Counted from the first letter of the stretch, positions 36,392 through 45,542 are shown. The stretch: 64,000 nucleotides of DNA from Tractidigestivibacter scatoligenes (GCF_001494635.1 NZ_LOJF01000001.1:868001-932000), one strand, 5' to 3'. The notes: generated by a model not told the origin, from the letters alone. Numbers and translations are program-made.

Positions 36392-39300
36392 ATGAAGGAA
36401 CGCACCGCACAACATCTTGCGAAAAGCAACAAAGTCCGAGGGGTTGGCCTTCGAGCCTCAATTATTGCCGCCAGCGCGGCCGCGATGATAGCCACATCAA
36501 CCGCCGCTCCAGCGCTTGCCGAAGAGGCGGATGGTGTGGCGGGAAGCGACACTCCCTCGACTACATCTACGAACGCCGCAGACAATAAGGCCGAGCTGGA
36601 AAATGCTCAGAAGGCGGCCGACCAAGCGCAGGCGCAGCTCGAATTCGACAAAGCAAAGCAGGCCCAGGATCAGAAGGAGGCCGTCGATAAGACCGAGACG
36701 GCGCGGAACGACTCTGCCGAGCAGGCGTCCGATGCAAGAAACGCTGTGGATGCCGCCAACAAGGCTTCTGGCGATGCCTCAAATGCGCTAAATAACGCCG
36801 AGAAGAACGAGGCAGACGCCGAGGCGAAGAGCGATGCGGCAAACGAGGCGGCCCAAGGCATAACCAACGCCGACGTCAGCAGGGCGAAGAGCGATGCCGA
36901 GCAGGCTGCGGACAACGCCGACCAAGCTGAAGCGGCCGTGAAAGACGCCGAGTCAAATGCCCAAAAAGCACAGTCTGACGCTGACGTCGCGAAGGAACGG
37001 CAGGATTCCGCTACTGCAGACGTTGAGGCAAAGCAGGACGAGAAAAACGCTGCCGACACCGATGTGACGAAGGCGCAGTCCGCCCTGGATTCTGCAAACG
37101 CTAAGCTGGACGAAGCGAAGAAGAACGCTACGGATACTGCCGCAGCTATCGACAATGCTCAGAAAGCGCTTGACGCTGCAAATGACGCGCTTGCCAAGGC
37201 GCAGGCCGACGCATCCAATGCAAGCTCGAAGTACACGAATGCCATTACCGCCGCCGGCAATGCCCAGAGTGCCGTGGACTCCGCGAAGAGCGCCCTTGAC
37301 GCGGCAACCGAGCGTCAGAAGAAGGCGGCCGATGCCGTAACCGCTGCTCAGAATGCCCTCGATGCCGCTAGGGCCAACGCTGGCGTTGACTTCGCTACCA
37401 CGGACGCCGGAAAGCAGGCCCAGGGCGCGTTTGACGCCGCGAGGGCAGAGCTTGCAGACGCGCAGGCACAGCAGGCCGCGGCGCAGAAGAACCTCTCTGA
37501 CGCGAATGCCACCCTTTCTGCAGCCGAGGAAAACCTGCAGAAGCTCCTGAAGGCAAGCGAGGATGCGGCTCAGTACGAGCAGAACACCCTTGGCTTCTTC
37601 AAGTGGATGGGGAACGAGACGGCGGCCAAGCTGCTGACCGATTCGAAGTACACCGGTACAGACATCAACGGGCATACATTCCTGTCATACACGGATTTGA
37701 TTAGCTCTGAGGATGCGACTTCTCTGAAGAACTTCGCTAGGGCTCTGAACTACATCGACGAGTGCAACAAGATTCGCACTGAGCGCGTTAAGACATCGGC
37801 ATTGAAAGTTGACCTTATCCTCATGGCCCTTGCTGAGATTAATGCCAACTATTCATACGTGGATACTGATAATCATGCCGTTAATTTGGGCGAGAAAGCG
37901 TATTACGAATACTACGACGAGGATCTAGGGGAGCGGACGAGGTATATCGCCGCGAATGAGAACTTGGCCGGATATGGCCGATACGATCCTGACAAGAACC
38001 CTTATGAGCCGTTCCAATACTGGTATGACGATGAAGAGGCAGAGGGCGGTGGCGGCCACTACTACAACATTAGAAATCGAGCAGTTGACTTCACCGGATT
38101 TGGGTGCAACACATCCGGAAACGCAAACGGAATGTATGTTGCTGTGCAAAACTTTTATGGTGGCTATGCATATGGCGCGAATGCTTCAGAACGCGTGCTT
38201 TACACCACCAGCGACCTTCGCGCCAAGCTCCAAGAGTACCTGGCCCTCTGCACCACGCCGAGCGCCGATGAGCTTGCTGCCGCCAAGCAGGCCGTAACGG
38301 ATGCCAAGGCTGCCGTCACCACGGCGACAACTGCCCTGTCCATGGCAAACGCCAACGTCACCGCCAAGAAGGCAGCCGCCACATCTGCGCAGGACGCCTA
38401 CGCTTCCGCCAAGCAGGCATACGAGTCCGATGCCGCGGCAAAGGTGTCTGCGGCTCAGCAGGCGCTCGCTTCCGCCAACAGCGAGAAGTCGGATGCCGAT
38501 GCTGCGGTGACGTCCGCGCAGGACTCCCTCTCCGCCGCACGTGATGCGCTCACGGTGAAAAACGCCGAGTTTGACCGGGCAAAGCAGACAAAGGACACCG
38601 CCGATGCGAACGTCTCCGCAAGGCAGGCGGATGTCGACGCAGCAACCAAGAAGCTCGCGTCCATTCAGCGCGGTACAGAAATCGAGGATGCTCAGAAGGC
38701 CGTGGATGCCGCGAACAGCGCGCTTTCTGTCGCAAAGTCCAAGGCAACGCAGGCGGCGGAGGTCCTGTCGGCGGCACAGGAGAAGTCCGCCGATGCGAAG
38801 GCCGCATATGAGGCGGCAACCGAAAGGCTCGCCTCTGCTCAGTCCGCCGCTTCCGCAGCCAAGCAGAAGGCGGGTGCCGCCAATGCAAAGCTCGAGCAGG
38901 CGAAGAACGCCTACACCGACCTTAAGTCTCGTGCCGACACTCGCGATGCGGCAAACAAGGCGCTCGCGGATGCCAAGGCTGCGCTGAAGCAGGCAGAGGC
39001 AGACCTTGCATCCGCCGAGGCTGCGGTTCCTGGCCTTGAGAGGCAGGCCGAGCAGTACGGCGATGTCGCTGCCATTCTCGCCAAGCTCCTGGGCGCGGAC
39101 GAGTACCTTGCGAACCCCGATGTGCTCCTCGCCGCGAAGGATGAGCTTGTCGCATATGGCGCGTCCGATGGCCTTACCCAAGCGACGAAGGATGCTCTTT
39201 CTCGCTACGAGCAGCTTCTCGATGACGCGTACAGGCTTGCCACCGAAGCCAGTGCCCTTGATCCTGTGATTCAGCTTGACCAGGAGGCCGCCAACGCGGC

Positions 39301-39571
39301 GGATGCCCAGCTTGCCTCCGCGAAGGCGGACTGCGAGCTGCAGCAGCAGATTGAGGAACAGCTCCGTCAGGCAGCTGCCGCCCGCGAGTCGAGTGCGGGA
39401 CAGGCAAATTCCGTGCGGGTTGGGCGTGCGACCTATGTGCCCGAGCACATGGCGACGCTTGGAACCCCGAGCACCGGCGATGAGCGGAACCCCTATCTGC
39501 CGCTTGGTGTTGCCGGCGTGGGCTCTCTTGCCGTGTTTGCCGGCGGAAGGCGCCGCCGTCGCGAGGACTAG
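36392..39571 (+). CDS. Large coiled-coil surface protein with central CAP-like domain
   Basis: A 1059-residue secreted protein. The signal peptide ends near residue 43 (APALA). Residues about 60-395 and 615-1000 are long Ala/Asp/Lys/Gln-rich coiled coils with heptad-like repeats (AQKALDAANDALAKAQ). Between them lies a compact domain resembling a CAP/SCP fold (LALAEINANY, NENLAGYG, WYDDEEAEGG, GHYYNIRNRAVDFTGFGC, MYVAVQNFYGG). The C terminus is TPSTGD, a weak hydrophobic helix and GRRRRRED, a likely sortase signal. The plan is like SEC10/PgrA-type surface proteins. ATG 36392 is 9 bases after GGAGG; ATG 36386 is too close. A stalk that projects the CAP-like head is plausible; its ligand is unknown. 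Confidence 0.85.
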   Translation: MKERTAQHLAKSNKVRGVGLRASIIAASAAAMIATSTAAPALAEEADGVAGSDTPSTTSTNAADNKAELENAQKAADQAQAQLEFDKAKQAQDQKEAVDKTETARNDSAEQASDARNAVDAANKASGDASNALNNAEKNEADAEAKSDAANEAAQGITNADVSRAKSDAEQAADNADQAEAAVKDAESNAQKAQSDADVAKERQDSATADVEAKQDEKNAADTDVTKAQSALDSANAKLDEAKKNATDTAAAIDNAQKALDAANDALAKAQADASNASSKYTNAITAAGNAQSAVDSAKSALDAATERQKKAADAVTAAQNALDAARANAGVDFATTDAGKQAQGAFDAARAELADAQAQQAAAQKNLSDANATLSAAEENLQKLLKASEDAAQYEQNTLGFFKWMGNETAAKLLTDSKYTGTDINGHTFLSYTDLISSEDATSLKNFARALNYIDECNKIRTERVKTSALKVDLILMALAEINANYSYVDTDNHAVNLGEKAYYEYYDEDLGERTRYIAANENLAGYGRYDPDKNPYEPFQYWYDDEEAEGGGGHYYNIRNRAVDFTGFGCNTSGNANGMYVAVQNFYGGYAYGANASERVLYTTSDLRAKLQEYLALCTTPSADELAAAKQAVTDAKAAVTTATTALSMANANVTAKKAAATSAQDAYASAKQAYESDAAAKVSAAQQALASANSEKSDADAAVTSAQDSLSAARDALTVKNAEFDRAKQTKDTADANVSARQADVDAATKKLASIQRGTEIEDAQKAVDAANSALSVAKSKATQAAEVLSAAQEKSADAKAAYEAATERLASAQSAASAAKQKAGAANAKLEQAKNAYTDLKSRADTRDAANKALADAKAALKQAEADLASAEAAVPGLERQAEQYGDVAAILAKLLGADEYLANPDVLLAAKDELVAYGASDGLTQATKDALSRYEQLLDDAYRLATEASALDPVIQLDQEAANAADAQLASAKADCELQQQIEEQLRQAAAARESSAGQANSVRVGRATYVPEHMATLGTPSTGDERNPYLPLGVAGVGSLAVFAGGRRRRRED

Positions 39572-39597
39572 TACACCGGCGTGCTATCGAGGTCTGT

Positions 39598-39634
39598 GGG
39601 CGGGACGCGAATTGCAGCGTCCCGCCCCTTTTTG
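39598..39634 (+). terminator. Terminator after surface-protein gene
   Basis: Perfect 11-bp stem (39598-39608 with 39617-39627), 8-nt loop, then CTTTTT. Confidence 0.93.
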
Positions 39635-39668
39635 TGCCTGGCGGCTCTTGGCTGCGAATGCGTTGCGA

Positions 39669-39765
39669 CCTTCTCGCCATGCCCCGGAATGGGATTCATT
39701 TGCCGGGCAACGGAATCCCACTGCCCGGTAACGGAATTCCGTTGCCCGGCAAAATAATCCCGCAG
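39669..39765. repeat. CCCGGTAA/GGAATCCC element, copy 3 (right flank of surface-protein gene)
   Basis: Direct repeat of the element at 36130, lying just upstream of the thiamine operon promoter and ending in AATAATCCCGC. Confidence 0.88.
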
Positions 39766-39770
39766 GGCGC

Positions 39771-39776
39771 TATACT
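39771..39776 (+). promoter_or_regulatory. Probable -10 element of thiamine operon
   Basis: TATACT lies about 25 bp before the conserved riboswitch core. A -35 box at proper spacing is not clear. Confidence 0.4.
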
Positions 39777-39796
39777 AGACCGCGCAAAGGGGAGCT

Positions 39797-39880
39797 GGGA
39801 TATCGGCCCGGCTGAGAGGCGACACCAATGCCGCGACCCATAGAACCTGTCCGGGTAATGCCGGCGTAGGGACCAGAGCG
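39797..39880 (+). promoter_or_regulatory. TPP riboswitch (THI element)
   Basis: The THI-box core is visible: GGCTGAGAGG at about 39810, GCGACCC, then GAACCTGTCCGGGTAATGCC and GGCGTAGGGA at 39843-39871. This element binds thiamine pyrophosphate. It is followed by a terminator and a thiamine-type transport operon, so TPP should switch the operon off. Confidence 0.96.
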
Positions 39881-39889
39881 CACAGTTCG

Positions 39890-39920
39890 GGCACCTACGG
39901 AAGACGTGGGTGCCTTTTTT
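39890..39920 (+). terminator. Riboswitch-controlled terminator
   Basis: GGCACCTACG (39890-39899) pairs with CGTGGGTGCC (39905-39914), followed by TTTTTT. The 3' arm can instead pair with GGCACCC at 39921-39927, giving an alternative fold without a terminal U-run. Confidence 0.88.
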
Positions 39921-39941
39921 GGCACCCGGAAGGGAGGGTGC

Positions 39942-40280
39942 ATGGACTGCTCCGTCGCGATACAGTTCCTGCCCATGGACGCCCAGACCGACGAGGAGGT
40001 CTGCCGCGTGGTTGACGCGGTGATCGCCTACATCGACTCGACGGGCGTCGACTACTTTGTTGGCCCGTTCGAGACCGCCATCGAGGCGGACTACGACACC
40101 TGCATGGAGATTGTCAAGAACTGCCAGCTCGTGGGTGCCAAGGCGGGCTGCAAGAAGATGGCCACCTACGTGAAGATCGACTACCGCCCCAACGGCGACG
40201 TGATGACCACCGAGCACAAGGTGGGCAAGTACCACCCCACCGACACCGAGTTTGCCCAGAAGGCCGAGGAGGTCGCGTAG
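39942..40280 (+). CDS. Thiamine-binding protein (MTH1187/YkoF-like)
   Basis: A 112-residue cytosolic ferredoxin-fold protein of the thiamine-binding (PF01910-type) family. Conserved segments are VAIQFLPMDA, STGVDYFVGPFETAIEADYD and MATYVKIDYRPNGD. Relatives such as YkoF bind thiamine or its pyrimidine moiety. ATG 39942 follows GGAAGGGAGGG. It is the first gene after the TPP riboswitch and is followed by a complete ABC importer, where it may buffer or hand over the imported pyrimidine. Confidence 0.9.
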   Translation: MDCSVAIQFLPMDAQTDEEVCRVVDAVIAYIDSTGVDYFVGPFETAIEADYDTCMEIVKNCQLVGAKAGCKKMATYVKIDYRPNGDVMTTEHKVGKYHPTDTEFAQKAEEVA

Positions 40281-40283
40281 CCG

Positions 40284-41141
40284 GTGTCGCGCCAGCAAGA
40301 CACGCCGAGAAACGCCGCCGAGCCGGCGAGCAGCGCCGCCCCCGCGCCGCACGCCGCCCCCGCCCCGCGCGCCGGGGCATCCCGCATGCGCCGCGTGCTC
40401 ACGCCGCTCCTCACGGTGGTAGGCCTTCTCGTGGTGTGGGAGCTTGTCGTTGACCTGGGAATCATTCCCAACTTCCTGCTCCCCACGCCCGTCCAGGTGG
40501 TCCAGGCCCTCGTGGCCGATATCTCGCTCATCGTGGGCCACGCGGCAACCACGCTGGTAGAGACGGCCATAGGCCTTCTCATCGGCGTGGCACTCGGCTT
40601 TGCCATCGCGGTGCTCATGGACCGCTTCGAGGGCTTCTACCTGGCCCTCCAGCCGCTCGTGACCATCTCGCAGACCATCCCCACCATCGCCATCGCTCCG
40701 CTTCTGGTGCTGTGGTTTGGCTACGGCCTGGCACCCAAGGTGATTCTCATCGTGATCACCACGTTCTTCCCCATCACGGTGTCGCTGATTTCGGGCTTCC
40801 GTTCGGTTGACCCCGACGTCATCGACCTCATGCGCACCATGAACGCCTCGCGCTGGCAGATCTTTCGCTACGCCAAGCTGCCCGCCGCGGCCGACCAGTT
40901 CTTCAGCGGCCTGCGCATCAGCGCGACCTACGCCATCGTGGGCGCGGTGATTGCCGAGTGGCTCGGAGGCAACTCCGGCCTGGGCGTCTACATGACGCGC
41001 GTGCGCAAGTCCTTCTCGTACGACCGCATGTTCGCGGTCATCATTGTCATCTCTGCACTGTCGCTTGGTCTCATGAAGCTTGTTGACCTGCTGCAGCGCG
41101 TCTGTATGCCCTGGAAGAGGGCAGAAGGGAACAAACGATAA
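40284..41141 (+). CDS. thiX: ABC transporter permease for thiamine precursor
   Basis: A 285-residue membrane protein with about six helices after a disordered Ala/Pro-rich N terminus of some 35 residues. It belongs to the SsuC/TauC/ThiX permease group; the EAA-like loop is visible around MRTMNASRWQIFRYAKLPAA. GTG 40284 lies 3 bp after the previous gene's stop. Its last base overlaps the start of the binding-protein gene. The thiamine assignment rests on the riboswitch and operon partners, since this group also transports sulfonates and nitrate. Confidence 0.88.
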   Translation: MSRQQDTPRNAAEPASSAAPAPHAAPAPRAGASRMRRVLTPLLTVVGLLVVWELVVDLGIIPNFLLPTPVQVVQALVADISLIVGHAATTLVETAIGLLIGVALGFAIAVLMDRFEGFYLALQPLVTISQTIPTIAIAPLLVLWFGYGLAPKVILIVITTFFPITVSLISGFRSVDPDVIDLMRTMNASRWQIFRYAKLPAAADQFFSGLRISATYAIVGAVIAEWLGGNSGLGVYMTRVRKSFSYDRMFAVIIVISALSLGLMKLVDLLQRVCMPWKRAEGNKR

Positions 41142-42223
41142 TGGCTTCCAACTCCGTGTTTTCCGGCGGCGTCTCTCGCCGCTCGTTCCTCCGTGGCTCC
41201 GTTGCCGCCTCCGCCGCCCTGGCGCTTGCCGGCTGCGGCCAGGCGTCCCAGTCCGGATCGTCTAACGCCGCCGCGTCGAGCGACTCGTCCAGCGCGAGCA
41301 GCTCCAGCTCCAGCGACCTCGCCAAGATCTCCTTCGTGCTTGACTACACCCCCAACACCAACCACACGGGCATCTACGTGGCCCAGTCCAAGGGCTACTT
41401 CGCCGACGAGGGCCTGGACGTCGAGATTGTCCAGCCGCCCGAGGACGGTGCGGACGCCCTCATCGGCGCGGGCGGCGCCCAGATGGGCGTCTCGTACCAG
41501 GACGTTATGGCCAACAGCTTCTCGTCCGACCAGCCCATGCCCTACACTGCCGTTGCCGCCATCATCCAGCACAACACCTCCGGCATCATGAGCCGCCAGG
41601 CCGACGGCATCACGCGCCCCAAGCTCATGGAGAACCACACCTACGCCACGTGGGACCAGCCCGTCGAGCAGGCCACCATCAAGGACGTGGTCGAGGCCGA
41701 CGGCGGCGACTACTCCAAGATCAGCCTGGTGCCCTACAACGTGGACGACGAGGTCTCGGGCCTCAGGGCCAACATGTTCGACACCGTGTGGGTCTACGAG
41801 GGCTGGGCTGTCCAGAACGCCAAGGTCCAGAATTACGACGTGAACTACTTCTCGTTCATCTCGATCGACGACGTCTTTGACTACTACACGCCGGTCATCG
41901 CCGCTAACGACGACTTTGCCAAGGAGAACCCCGACCAGGTCAAGGCCTTCCTGCGTGCCGCCAAGAGGGGCTACGAGTTCTGCGTCGAGAATCCCAGCGA
42001 CGCCGCCGACATCCTCTGCGACGCCGTGCCCGAGCTTGACTCGGACCTCGTCCACGCAAGCCAGGACTACCTCAAGGACCAGTACGTTGCCGACGCCTCT
42101 GCCTGGGGCGTCATCGACGCCAACCGCTGGTCCAAGTTCTACCAGTGGCTGAACGACCAGAACTTGGTCGAGAACAAGCTCGACGTGAACAAGGGCTACG
42201 ACCTCTCGTACCTGGAGGCGTAG
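41141..42223 (+). CDS. thiY: Thiamine-precursor binding lipoprotein (NMT1/THI5-like)
   Basis: A 360-residue lipoprotein that should capture hydroxymethylpyrimidine-type precursors outside the cell. The N terminus combines a twin-arginine motif (SRRSFLRG) with a lipobox (LALAGCG), so it is probably exported by Tat and lipidated at Cys28. A Ser/Ala-rich linker leads to the periplasmic-binding fold: FVLDYTPNTNHTGIYVA, GYFADEGLDVEIVQPP and NSFSSDQPMPYTAVAA are typical of NMT1/THI5 proteins. It overlaps the permease gene by one base. Confidence 0.9.
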   Translation: MASNSVFSGGVSRRSFLRGSVAASAALALAGCGQASQSGSSNAAASSDSSSASSSSSSDLAKISFVLDYTPNTNHTGIYVAQSKGYFADEGLDVEIVQPPEDGADALIGAGGAQMGVSYQDVMANSFSSDQPMPYTAVAAIIQHNTSGIMSRQADGITRPKLMENHTYATWDQPVEQATIKDVVEADGGDYSKISLVPYNVDDEVSGLRANMFDTVWVYEGWAVQNAKVQNYDVNYFSFISIDDVFDYYTPVIAANDDFAKENPDQVKAFLRAAKRGYEFCVENPSDAADILCDAVPELDSDLVHASQDYLKDQYVADASAWGVIDANRWSKFYQWLNDQNLVENKLDVNKGYDLSYLEA

Positions 42224-42225
42224 CG

Positions 42226-43032
42226 TTGGGCGCAGGCGTTACAGCTGCCGAGAAGAACGCGGCCTCGGGCACCGGCCACGCGCCAGCGCTCGAGGCGCGA
42301 TCGCTCACGCTCTCGTGGGATGGCCAGACCACGGTCGTCGACCGGATCTCGCTTGCCGTGGCTGCGGGCGAGGTCGTGTGCCTGGTGGGGCGCTCTGGCT
42401 GTGGCAAGACCACCATCCTGCACGCGCTCTCCGGCCTCACGCGGCCGCTCTCCGGCCAGGTGCTGCTCCACGGCGAGGACATTACTGGCACGCCCGGCCA
42501 CGTGAGCTACATGCTGCAGAAGGACCTGCTGCTGCCCAGCCGTCGCATCATCGACAACGTGTGCCTGCCCATGCTCCTGGCGGGCGTCCCGCGCGCCGAG
42601 GCCCGCGCCAAGGCCGAGCCGCTCTTCGAGCGCTTTGGCCTTGCGGGCACGGAGGAGAAGTGGCCGGCCGAGCTCTCCGGCGGAATGCGCCAGCGCGCCG
42701 CGTTCATGCGCACCTACCTCATGGGGGCAGACGTCACGCTGCTGGACGAGCCCTTCTCGGCGCTTGATGCCATCACGCGCGTCGAGGTGCGTCGCTGGTT
42801 CTGCGATATGGCCCGCGAGCTGGGCCTTTCCGCGCTGGTGATCACGCACGACGTGGACGAGGCGGTCTCTATGGCAAGCCGCGTATACGTGCTGGCCGGA
42901 CGCCCCTCCGAAGGCGAGCCAAGCCACATTGCCGGCGAGGTGCGCGTTGATCACGGTACCGGAAAGGGCGACTTTGCCCTGACGCCGGAGTTTCTCGCCG
43001 CAAAGCGAGAGGTGCTCGCGCTCCTGGGATAG
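42226..43032 (+). CDS. thiZ: ABC transporter ATP-binding protein for thiamine precursor
   Basis: A 268-residue ATPase that powers the ThiXYZ importer. Walker A is GRSGCGKTT, the signature LSGGMRQRAAF, Walker B LLDEPFSALD, and the switch His lies in VITHDVDEA. TTG 42226 is preceded by GGAGG at 7 bases, with only 2 bp between the previous stop and this start; the longer frame from 42145 is inside the upstream gene. It closes the operon. Confidence 0.9.
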   Translation: MGAGVTAAEKNAASGTGHAPALEARSLTLSWDGQTTVVDRISLAVAAGEVVCLVGRSGCGKTTILHALSGLTRPLSGQVLLHGEDITGTPGHVSYMLQKDLLLPSRRIIDNVCLPMLLAGVPRAEARAKAEPLFERFGLAGTEEKWPAELSGGMRQRAAFMRTYLMGADVTLLDEPFSALDAITRVEVRRWFCDMARELGLSALVITHDVDEAVSMASRVYVLAGRPSEGEPSHIAGEVRVDHGTGKGDFALTPEFLAAKREVLALLG

Positions 43033-43069
43033 AAAAAGCGGCGCGCAGCCGATCGAGGCCGCGCGCCGC
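43032..43069 (-). terminator. Terminator for the Ser/Thr/Asn-rich gene
   Basis: GCGGCGCGC (43038-43046) pairs with GCGCGCCGC (43061-43069). On the minus strand it is followed by TTTTTC. Confidence 0.85.
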
Positions 43070-43116
43070 GTACGCGATGTGCCGCAGGCTCCCGTTGCGG
43101 GGCTTGTGGCCGCTTC

Positions 43117-44184
43117 TTATTTGTTGCCGGCGCTGCTTGTGGTGGCGCCGGAGCCGTTCGAGCTGCCCGTTCCAGATGTGGTGGACGTGGAGCTGTTGTT
43201 CTTGGTGGCGTCGTTGCTACTCGAGCTGTTCGACGAGTCGCCGTTGGTGCCTGAGCCAGACCCCGTCGAGTTGGTCGTGGAGCCTGTGCCCGAGTTGCTG
43301 GTGCCGGAGTTGTTGCTGGTAGTCGAGCTGGAGGTGCTGCTCGAGCTGCCGTTGCCGGTGCTCGAGGACGACGAGCCGGAGTTGGTTGCGGTCGAGTCGG
43401 TGGTGCCGCTTGTCGTGTTGGAGTTCGTGTCTGTGGTCTGGGCGGACTCGGACTCCGTGGTCTTCTCGGGCTGGGCCTTTTCCTCGGGCTTCTCTGCCTC
43501 GCTCTGCTCCTGGGTGGTCTGGGTCTGCTCGGTGCTTACCGGCTCCTGCGTGCGGCCGGGGGTGGTGCCAATGCCCTTGCCCTGGGTGAGCGTGTTGACG
43601 AGAAGGGCCGAGATGAGAACGGCTGCCACGCCAGCAATCACGGACGCCACAACGAGGCGCTTTCTTGTGTCGCGACGCTGGCTCTCGTGCACGGCGCGGC
43701 GCAGGCTGGCAGGCGCGATGCGCGTTCCGGAGGGTGCGAACTTGACCTCGGTGTCGTCGGCGGAGGCGGCCGCCGCGCTCTGGGTTGCGGCCGCGGCTGG
43801 CGCGGCGGCTACGGTCTTGTCTGCGTCAACCGGGTGGGGCATGAGCTTTGTCTGCCCTGCGGCAGAGGCGCCTGCGGGCTTCTCGGCTTCTGGCTCGCCG
43901 CTGTCGTCGGGGCCAACGGCGCCCCTGATCGCCTCGGCAGACTTCGAGAAGAGGTTGTTGAGCACCGAGGACGACACCGTTGCCGCGGCAGCGCCCACGA
44001 TGGCTCCAATGAGCGAGCCTGCCACGCCTATCTGCGACGAGAGCGAGAACGACACGCCTGCGGCAAGCGCGCTGGCGAGTATCTGCGCAAACGAGAGGTC
44101 GCCAAACACGCCTCCGGCGCGTTCGTCCTGCTCGTTCCTCTCGTCATCCTTATCGTTACCATACGTCTTGGATTCCTGCGCCAA
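43117..44184 (-). CDS. Membrane protein with long Ser/Thr/Asn/Gly-rich tail
   Basis: A 355-residue protein, not assigned to a family. An N-terminal hydrophobic, Ala/Gly-rich stretch (ILASALAAGVSFSLSSQ, GVAGSLIGAIVGAAAATV) is followed by a linker, a second hydrophobic helix (LVVASVIAGVAAVLISALLV), an acidic Glu/Gln/Thr stretch and about 120 residues almost only of Ser, Thr, Asn and Gly. The tail probably crosses or sits in the wall and could be glycosylated. TTG 44184 follows AAGGAGGGA; the frame to 44280 lacks such a site. The minus strand is preferred over a similarly long plus frame because of the ribosome binding site and the terminator. Confidence 0.75.
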   Translation of the reverse strand: MAQESKTYGNDKDDERNEQDERAGGVFGDLSFAQILASALAAGVSFSLSSQIGVAGSLIGAIVGAAAATVSSSVLNNLFSKSAEAIRGAVGPDDSGEPEAEKPAGASAAGQTKLMPHPVDADKTVAAAPAAAATQSAAAASADDTEVKFAPSGTRIAPASLRRAVHESQRRDTRKRLVVASVIAGVAAVLISALLVNTLTQGKGIGTTPGRTQEPVSTEQTQTTQEQSEAEKPEEKAQPEKTTESESAQTTDTNSNTTSGTTDSTATNSGSSSSSTGNGSSSSTSSSTTSNNSGTSNSGTGSTTNSTGSGSGTNGDSSNSSSSNDATKNNSSTSTTSGTGSSNGSGATTSSAGNK

Positions 44185-44459
44185 GACCCATCCCTCCTTC
44201 GGTCGCGTCTCCCGCGCGGCCACTCCACTTTTGGGATACCCGAGTATAGGCTGCGGCCAACGCGTCGCACCCATCCTCACGAATAAGAGACAAGCCTTCT
44301 TGAAAGCACGGCCTTTCTCGTGCAGGGTGGCCTGGCAGGGTTTGTAAGGCCTTTGGGAATCAGCGTTCTTGCAGCCCTTCTAGGGTGTGAAGGTTCTCAC
44401 ATCGGGTATGATTGTCGGAGTACCACATCGTTCAGCTTCCAACAGATGGAGGTCACACT

Positions 44460-45332
44460 ATGCTCGTCAATGCAACCGCAATGCTTCAGAGCGCCGAGAA
44501 GGGCCACTATGGTATTGGTGCCTTCAACACCAACAACCTCGAGTGGGCTTCTTCCATTCTGGACGCTGGCGAGGAGCTGCAGTCGCCGCTCATCATCCAG
44601 TGCACCAGCGGTGCCGCCAAGTGGCAGACTTCCTTCAAGCTCGTCGCCGACATGGTGAAGGACCTCGTCGAGGCCAAGAACATCACCGTGCCCGTTGCCC
44701 TTCACCTCGATCACGGCTCCTACGAGGCCGCTCTTGAGTGCATCGACGCCGGCTTCACCTCCGTCATGTACGACGGCTCGCACGAGAAGGACTTCGAGAC
44801 CAACCTTGCCCACACTGCCGAGATCGTGAAGCTTGCCCACAGCAAGGGCATCTCCGTCGAGGCCGAGGTCGGCGGCATTGGCGGCACCGAGGACGGCGTT
44901 ACCGCCAAGGGCGAGCTGGCCGACCCCGAGCAGTGCAAGGCCATCGCCGACCTGGGCGTTGACTTCCTTGCCTGTGGCATTGGCAACATTCACGGCATCT
45001 ATCCTGCCAACTGGGAGGGCCTGTCCTTCGACCGCCTGCAGGAGATCAAGGATAAGACGGGCGATCTGCCGCTCGTCCTCCACGGCGGCACCGGCATCCC
45101 CGTTGACCAGGTGAAGAAGGCCATCTCGCTGGGCATCTCCAAGATCAACGTCAACACCGACCTGCAGCTGGTCTTTGCGGCCGCTACCCGCAAGTACATC
45201 GAGGAGGGCCTCGACAAGGAGGGCAAGGGCTACGATCCCCGCAAGCTCCTCAAGCCTGGTCGCGAGGCCATCAAGGCTCGTACCGAGGAGCTCATCAAGG
45301 AGTTTGGCTCCGACGGCAAGGGCTGGAACTAG
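44460..45332 (+). CDS. fba: Class II fructose-bisphosphate aldolase
   Basis: Zinc-dependent glycolytic enzyme cleaving fructose 1,6-bisphosphate. The 290-residue product shows the zinc-binding LHLDHGS motif, EAEVGGIGG with the second metal-binding Glu, CGIGNIHGIYP, the phosphate-binding LVLHGGTGIP and KINVNTDLQ. ATG 44460 follows GATGGAGG; the frame extends to 44412 without a site. A terminator follows. The tagatose-bisphosphate aldolase GatY/KbaY is the only close alternative. Confidence 0.94.
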   Translation: MLVNATAMLQSAEKGHYGIGAFNTNNLEWASSILDAGEELQSPLIIQCTSGAAKWQTSFKLVADMVKDLVEAKNITVPVALHLDHGSYEAALECIDAGFTSVMYDGSHEKDFETNLAHTAEIVKLAHSKGISVEAEVGGIGGTEDGVTAKGELADPEQCKAIADLGVDFLACGIGNIHGIYPANWEGLSFDRLQEIKDKTGDLPLVLHGGTGIPVDQVKKAISLGISKINVNTDLQLVFAAATRKYIEEGLDKEGKGYDPRKLLKPGREAIKARTEELIKEFGSDGKGWN

Positions 45333-45375
45333 CGTCTACGTGTTGCGAGAGTTTCTCGCCGCATAGCGTTGATGA

Positions 45376-45408
45376 GGCCCGTCCGGCATGTCCGGACGGG
45401 CCTTTTTG
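45376..45408 (+). terminator. Terminator after fba
   Basis: Perfect 11-bp stem (45376-45386 with 45392-45402) followed by TTTTTG. Confidence 0.95.
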
Positions 45409-45447
45409 TGTGCGCAGCGGGTGCTGGGGCTGGCTGATCCGAGCAAA

Positions 45448-45542
45448 CCTGCGGCTTAATAGCAGTGCCGAGAATAGCTGCAGGCCTGCTACCTGCGGTT
45501 CTTCTCGGCAGCGGCTCTTGAGGACTGCTACTAAGCCGCAGG
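45448..45542. repeat. 95-nt cruciform-like hairpin
   Basis: 19-nt arms (45448-45466 and 45524-45542) differ at one position; a second stem GCCGAGAA/TTCTCGGC (45467-45474, 45502-45509) continues inside. It lies between the fba terminator and the suf operon end. Confidence 0.8.

Noticed and set aside
43079-44347. 422-codon plus-strand frame rich in Val/Leu/Pro opposite the Ser/Thr/Asn-rich gene
   Set aside because: The minus frame has an AAGGAGGGA site and its own terminator; the plus frame is the complement of a Ser/Thr/Asn-rich repeat and has no start signal.
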